Below are positions 8,467 through 10,243 of a stretch of 10,243 nt of DNA, piece after piece. Made by a program: the position numbers and the translations under genes. The notes beneath the pieces were generated by a model. The model saw only the letters and a list, made by a program, of their open reading frames with translations, did not search any database and was not told the origin of the DNA. Every line of letters begins with the position of its first letter. Positions within the stretch are counted from its first letter, which is position 1. Origin of the DNA: Chromera velia (lineage: Eukaryota; Sar; Chromeraceae). The DNA lies in the NCBI GenBank assembly GCA_018398765.1, contig JAHBMJ010001561.1, forward strand, positions 67,191 through 77,433, in the 5' to 3' direction.

Positions 8467-9207
8467 CTAGGCTCTACACTGTAAAAAAAAAGAAAAGAAA
8501 AAAAAAATAAACGGTGCTGATGTTTTTTTACTTTTTTATATATTGGCAACTAGATCGGCAATGATTTGGCATAATAACTGTTGTTTTTTAAGCAATATAT
8601 CTAAACAACCTAGTAAACAACACCTTTGCTAGCCCTAGTAACATGCACCTCAACAACACCTGAATAAGTGTTATTCTTTATGTAACTAGGAGTATCACAG
8701 AGAAAAAAAAAGTAAATAACTGTCTTTGTCAGGTATTTTTTTTTTTTTCTTCTTTTTATCTATAAAATAACTGTCTCCAAAATGCCTCAAGCCCCGCCGC
8801 ACCGATAGGCAATGCAACGGCTCGGAACCAGCCAAGTCGAGCCTACTAATGCACGCCCGCCTCCTCTCTATAAGTGGTTCATTACAGTTTAGCTGTTGCA
8901 CGGATTAGTATGGGTGTTGCACAATTAAGTGTTGCAAGGTGTTGCAGGCAAAAAAAAAAAAGGAAAAAAAAAGTTGATAATTCGTTTTTCTAAAGACTTT
9001 TTTTCTTTTGTTTTAGTTGCTGTGACATGCCTGGTTATGTAACACTCTTTATAATTTGCAACATATATGAACAACATCTTTGCAACACTTTGATAACACT
9101 TAAACAACAGTTGTTTGTCAGGATTAATCAGGATCTATAAAAAAAAAATCTATAAAAAAAAATGAGCCCGATATTTTTTTTATGTCTTTTTACACTGCGG
9201 AGCCTAG
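8467..9207. mobile_element. non-autonomous hAT-like DNA transposon (MITE-like), 741 bases
   Basis: The ends are imperfect inverted repeats. The left end begins CTAGGCTCTACACTGTAAAAA. The right end, read on the other strand, begins CTAGGCTCCGCAGTGTAAAAA, so 18 of 21 positions match. Both are flanked by the 8-base direct repeat AGCTAACC, the length made by hAT transposases. The interior has no believable transposase frame and is AT-rich with long A/T runs and one GC-rich patch (8780-8870). Short TGTTGCA motifs occur at 8894, 8915, 8930 and 8940, and their complement TGCAACA at 9057 and 9081, recalling the subterminal motifs of hAT elements. The termini do not perfectly fit the usual hAT end consensus, and because CTAG is palindromic the exact boundary could shift by a base. 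A 9-base duplication (GAGCTAACC), as in Mutator-like elements, is the alternative. Confidence 0.55.
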
Positions 9208-9215
9208 AGCTAACC
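9208..9215. repeat. right target-site duplication AGCTAACC
   Basis: A direct copy of 8459-8466 immediately after the right terminal inverted repeat. Confidence 0.55.
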
Positions 9216-9989
9216 TAAGCTGCTACAGTTTGATCTGAACTCATTAATTGAACTATAATTTCACTAGTAATTTAATTCACCTACTAAAAATAAAACAGTT
9301 AAACCTGCAGTATCTACATATGAACTACACATATTAGATGGAAGTATAGCAAAAATAAGAAAACTCATTGTCGAACTGTGACTTGAACAGTCTAGTAACA
9401 GATTCTAGAACAGATTCCAATTTCTAATTAAACAATCATTCAATAATTTGAAAATTTGCTTATCGGTGCATGAAATTTGTCAAATTTACACTTCAAACCT
9501 TCCGCTTCCTCAGGCCAAATTCAAGTTCAAGTTGTGGAAAGGACACTGCAACTTCTGTTAAACTTCTAGCTATGAAGACAAAAAAGGAATGTGAAGGTTG
9601 AGAATCAGCCTACCAGTCAGCTGACAAAACGGATCCACGCCATCACTCACAGGTGCAGATCGAGACGGATCGAATCATGCAGACGAGCGAGCCGACACCA
9701 GTCGGAGACCCACTCACTCGATCACAGTTTTTTTGGCTGGTTCTTTCGCAGAAACAGTCCTCGAGACTCTTCGACGATCGACTTTTTGAGGGCAGAAACA
9801 GGCACCCCCCACGACCCTCAAACGGCTCTCTTTTTCACTTCGTAGCTCGGTCAATGCTGCACGTGCGTATGCAGGCACAACCGCAAAATGGCTGTCTCAG
9901 ACTCCACCAGTCAGTCCACGCCTCATCCTCATCGCAGCTGAGCACAAAAACAAATGAGTTGCCTCCGGTCAATGAAACACTCCGTCTCT
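9216..9989. other. end of AT-rich island and 3' flank of gene C
   Basis: AT-rich DNA continues to about 9560, then composition returns to that of the rest of the window. The part next to 9989 is presumably the 3' UTR of gene C, read leftwards. A plus-strand frame of 119 codons (9653-10012) runs into the gene C exon from the other side. It has no recognisable domain and I treat it as chance. Confidence 0.5.
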
Positions 9990-10131
9990 TCAGCTGGCGA
10001 TATAATCTGTGATTCGGGTTTGGCATGTCGTCAGCTTGTTGACTACCTCGTCCGTGCAGTTCGGCAACCTGTAGTTGTGGATATAGCAGCTGCGGAAGTC
10101 CTCCACGTGCCCTGCGCACTCACGAGAGACT
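9990..10131 (-). CDS. gene C (partial): last exon of a twin-cysteine CHCH-type mitochondrial protein
   Basis: This terminal exon encodes 46 residues and a TGA at 9992-9990. It follows an acceptor (GTGTGCAG) and opens with the third base of a split codon, so earlier exons lie beyond the right edge. Four cysteines sit at residues 5, 15, 25 and 36 of the exon: C-X9-C, nine residues, then C-X10-C (ECAGHVEDFRSC and CTDEVVNKLTTC). A CX9C helix paired with a CX10C helix is the pattern of the COX6B and COA6 families. These are small proteins of the mitochondrial intermembrane space, oxidised through MIA40, that serve cytochrome c oxidase. The helix-loop-helix spacing fits; the rest of the sequence does not let me name the gene. 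The intron upstream runs through a CA/CT microsatellite. A second AG at 10115-10114 would remove the first cysteine and is less likely. Confidence 0.6.
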
Positions 10132-10243
10132 CTGCACACGCACACACACAGTTGAACACACATGCATGCCAAACACACACACACTCTCTCTCTCTCTCTC
10201 ACGCACGCACACATGCACACACACACACACAGAGAGAGAGAGA
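10132..10243. repeat. compound CA/CT/GA microsatellite, in the intron of gene C
   Basis: Interrupted CA runs, a CT run (about 10184-10200), further CA and then GA reach the window edge. On the minus strand this forms the 3' part of the intron before the gene C exon. It contains a TGCATGC at 10163-10169. Confidence 0.85.

Larger units (their letters stand above)
7660..9560. other. AT-rich island of foreign-looking composition
   Basis: Composition changes sharply here. For example, 7741-7800 has only 9 G or C in 60 bases, while the flanks are near even. The island is full of A and T homopolymers and has no CA/GT or CT/GA microsatellite. Two GC-richer patches stand out, near 8030-8090 and 8780-8870. 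A plant-style TATA string (CTATAAATAG) sits near 8380. The edges are gradual, so the limits are approximate. It holds a transposon-like element at 8467-9207. A cluster of transposable elements, transferred DNA or a chimeric assembly would all fit. Confidence 0.75.

Noticed and set aside
8695-9107. Short minus-strand frames (68 and 60 codons) inside the transposon-like element
   Set aside because: They are Lys/Phe-rich by-products of A and T runs and show no transposase features.
9653-10012. 119-codon plus-strand frame overlapping the gene C exon
   Set aside because: The opposite strand has a recognisable cysteine motif. This frame has none and ends inside that exon.

Overview
This is eukaryotic nuclear DNA, not bacterial. 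The few genes are split by GT-AG introns with pyrimidine-rich acceptors. The spacers are long and hold CA/GT, CT/GA, AT and G tracts, and one run of Ns marks an assembly gap. Outside one AT-rich island, base composition looks close to even. Several TGCATGC motifs are present; this motif is known from apicomplexan promoters. A coccidian apicomplexan or a close relative is my best guess, at moderate to low confidence, since no protein here fixes the species.

I can support three genes, all by joining short exons whose reading phases agree across the introns. Gene A is on the minus strand, about 1207 down to 322. It has two exons and encodes a small basic protein with no recognised family. An open, coding-like stretch continues in frame past its TGA. 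Gene B is on the plus strand, 5427 to 6830. It has four exons and encodes an acidic soluble protein of 153 residues, also with no recognised family. Gene C is on the minus strand, 10131 down to 9990. Only its last exon is inside the window. It carries four cysteines spaced CX9C-X9-CX10C, the pattern of CHCH-fold proteins of the mitochondrial intermembrane space, closest in spacing to the COA6/COX6B type. Genes B and C converge.

From 1950 to 4070 the window is dominated by a roughly 470-base direct duplication (copies 1646 bases apart, about 97% identical by eye) with microsatellites and the gap between the copies. The pattern of differences argues against coding.

Between the 3' ends of genes B and C lies an AT-rich island of about 1.9 kb (7660 to 9560), very unlike its surroundings. 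It contains a 741-base element with imperfect terminal inverted repeats and an 8-base target-site duplication, the signature of a non-autonomous hAT-like DNA transposon. Next to it is a GC-richer scrap that resembles a broken methyltransferase motif. The island looks plant-like to me. It could be a transposon cluster, transferred DNA or an assembly chimera. The genes show no sign of acting in one pathway.
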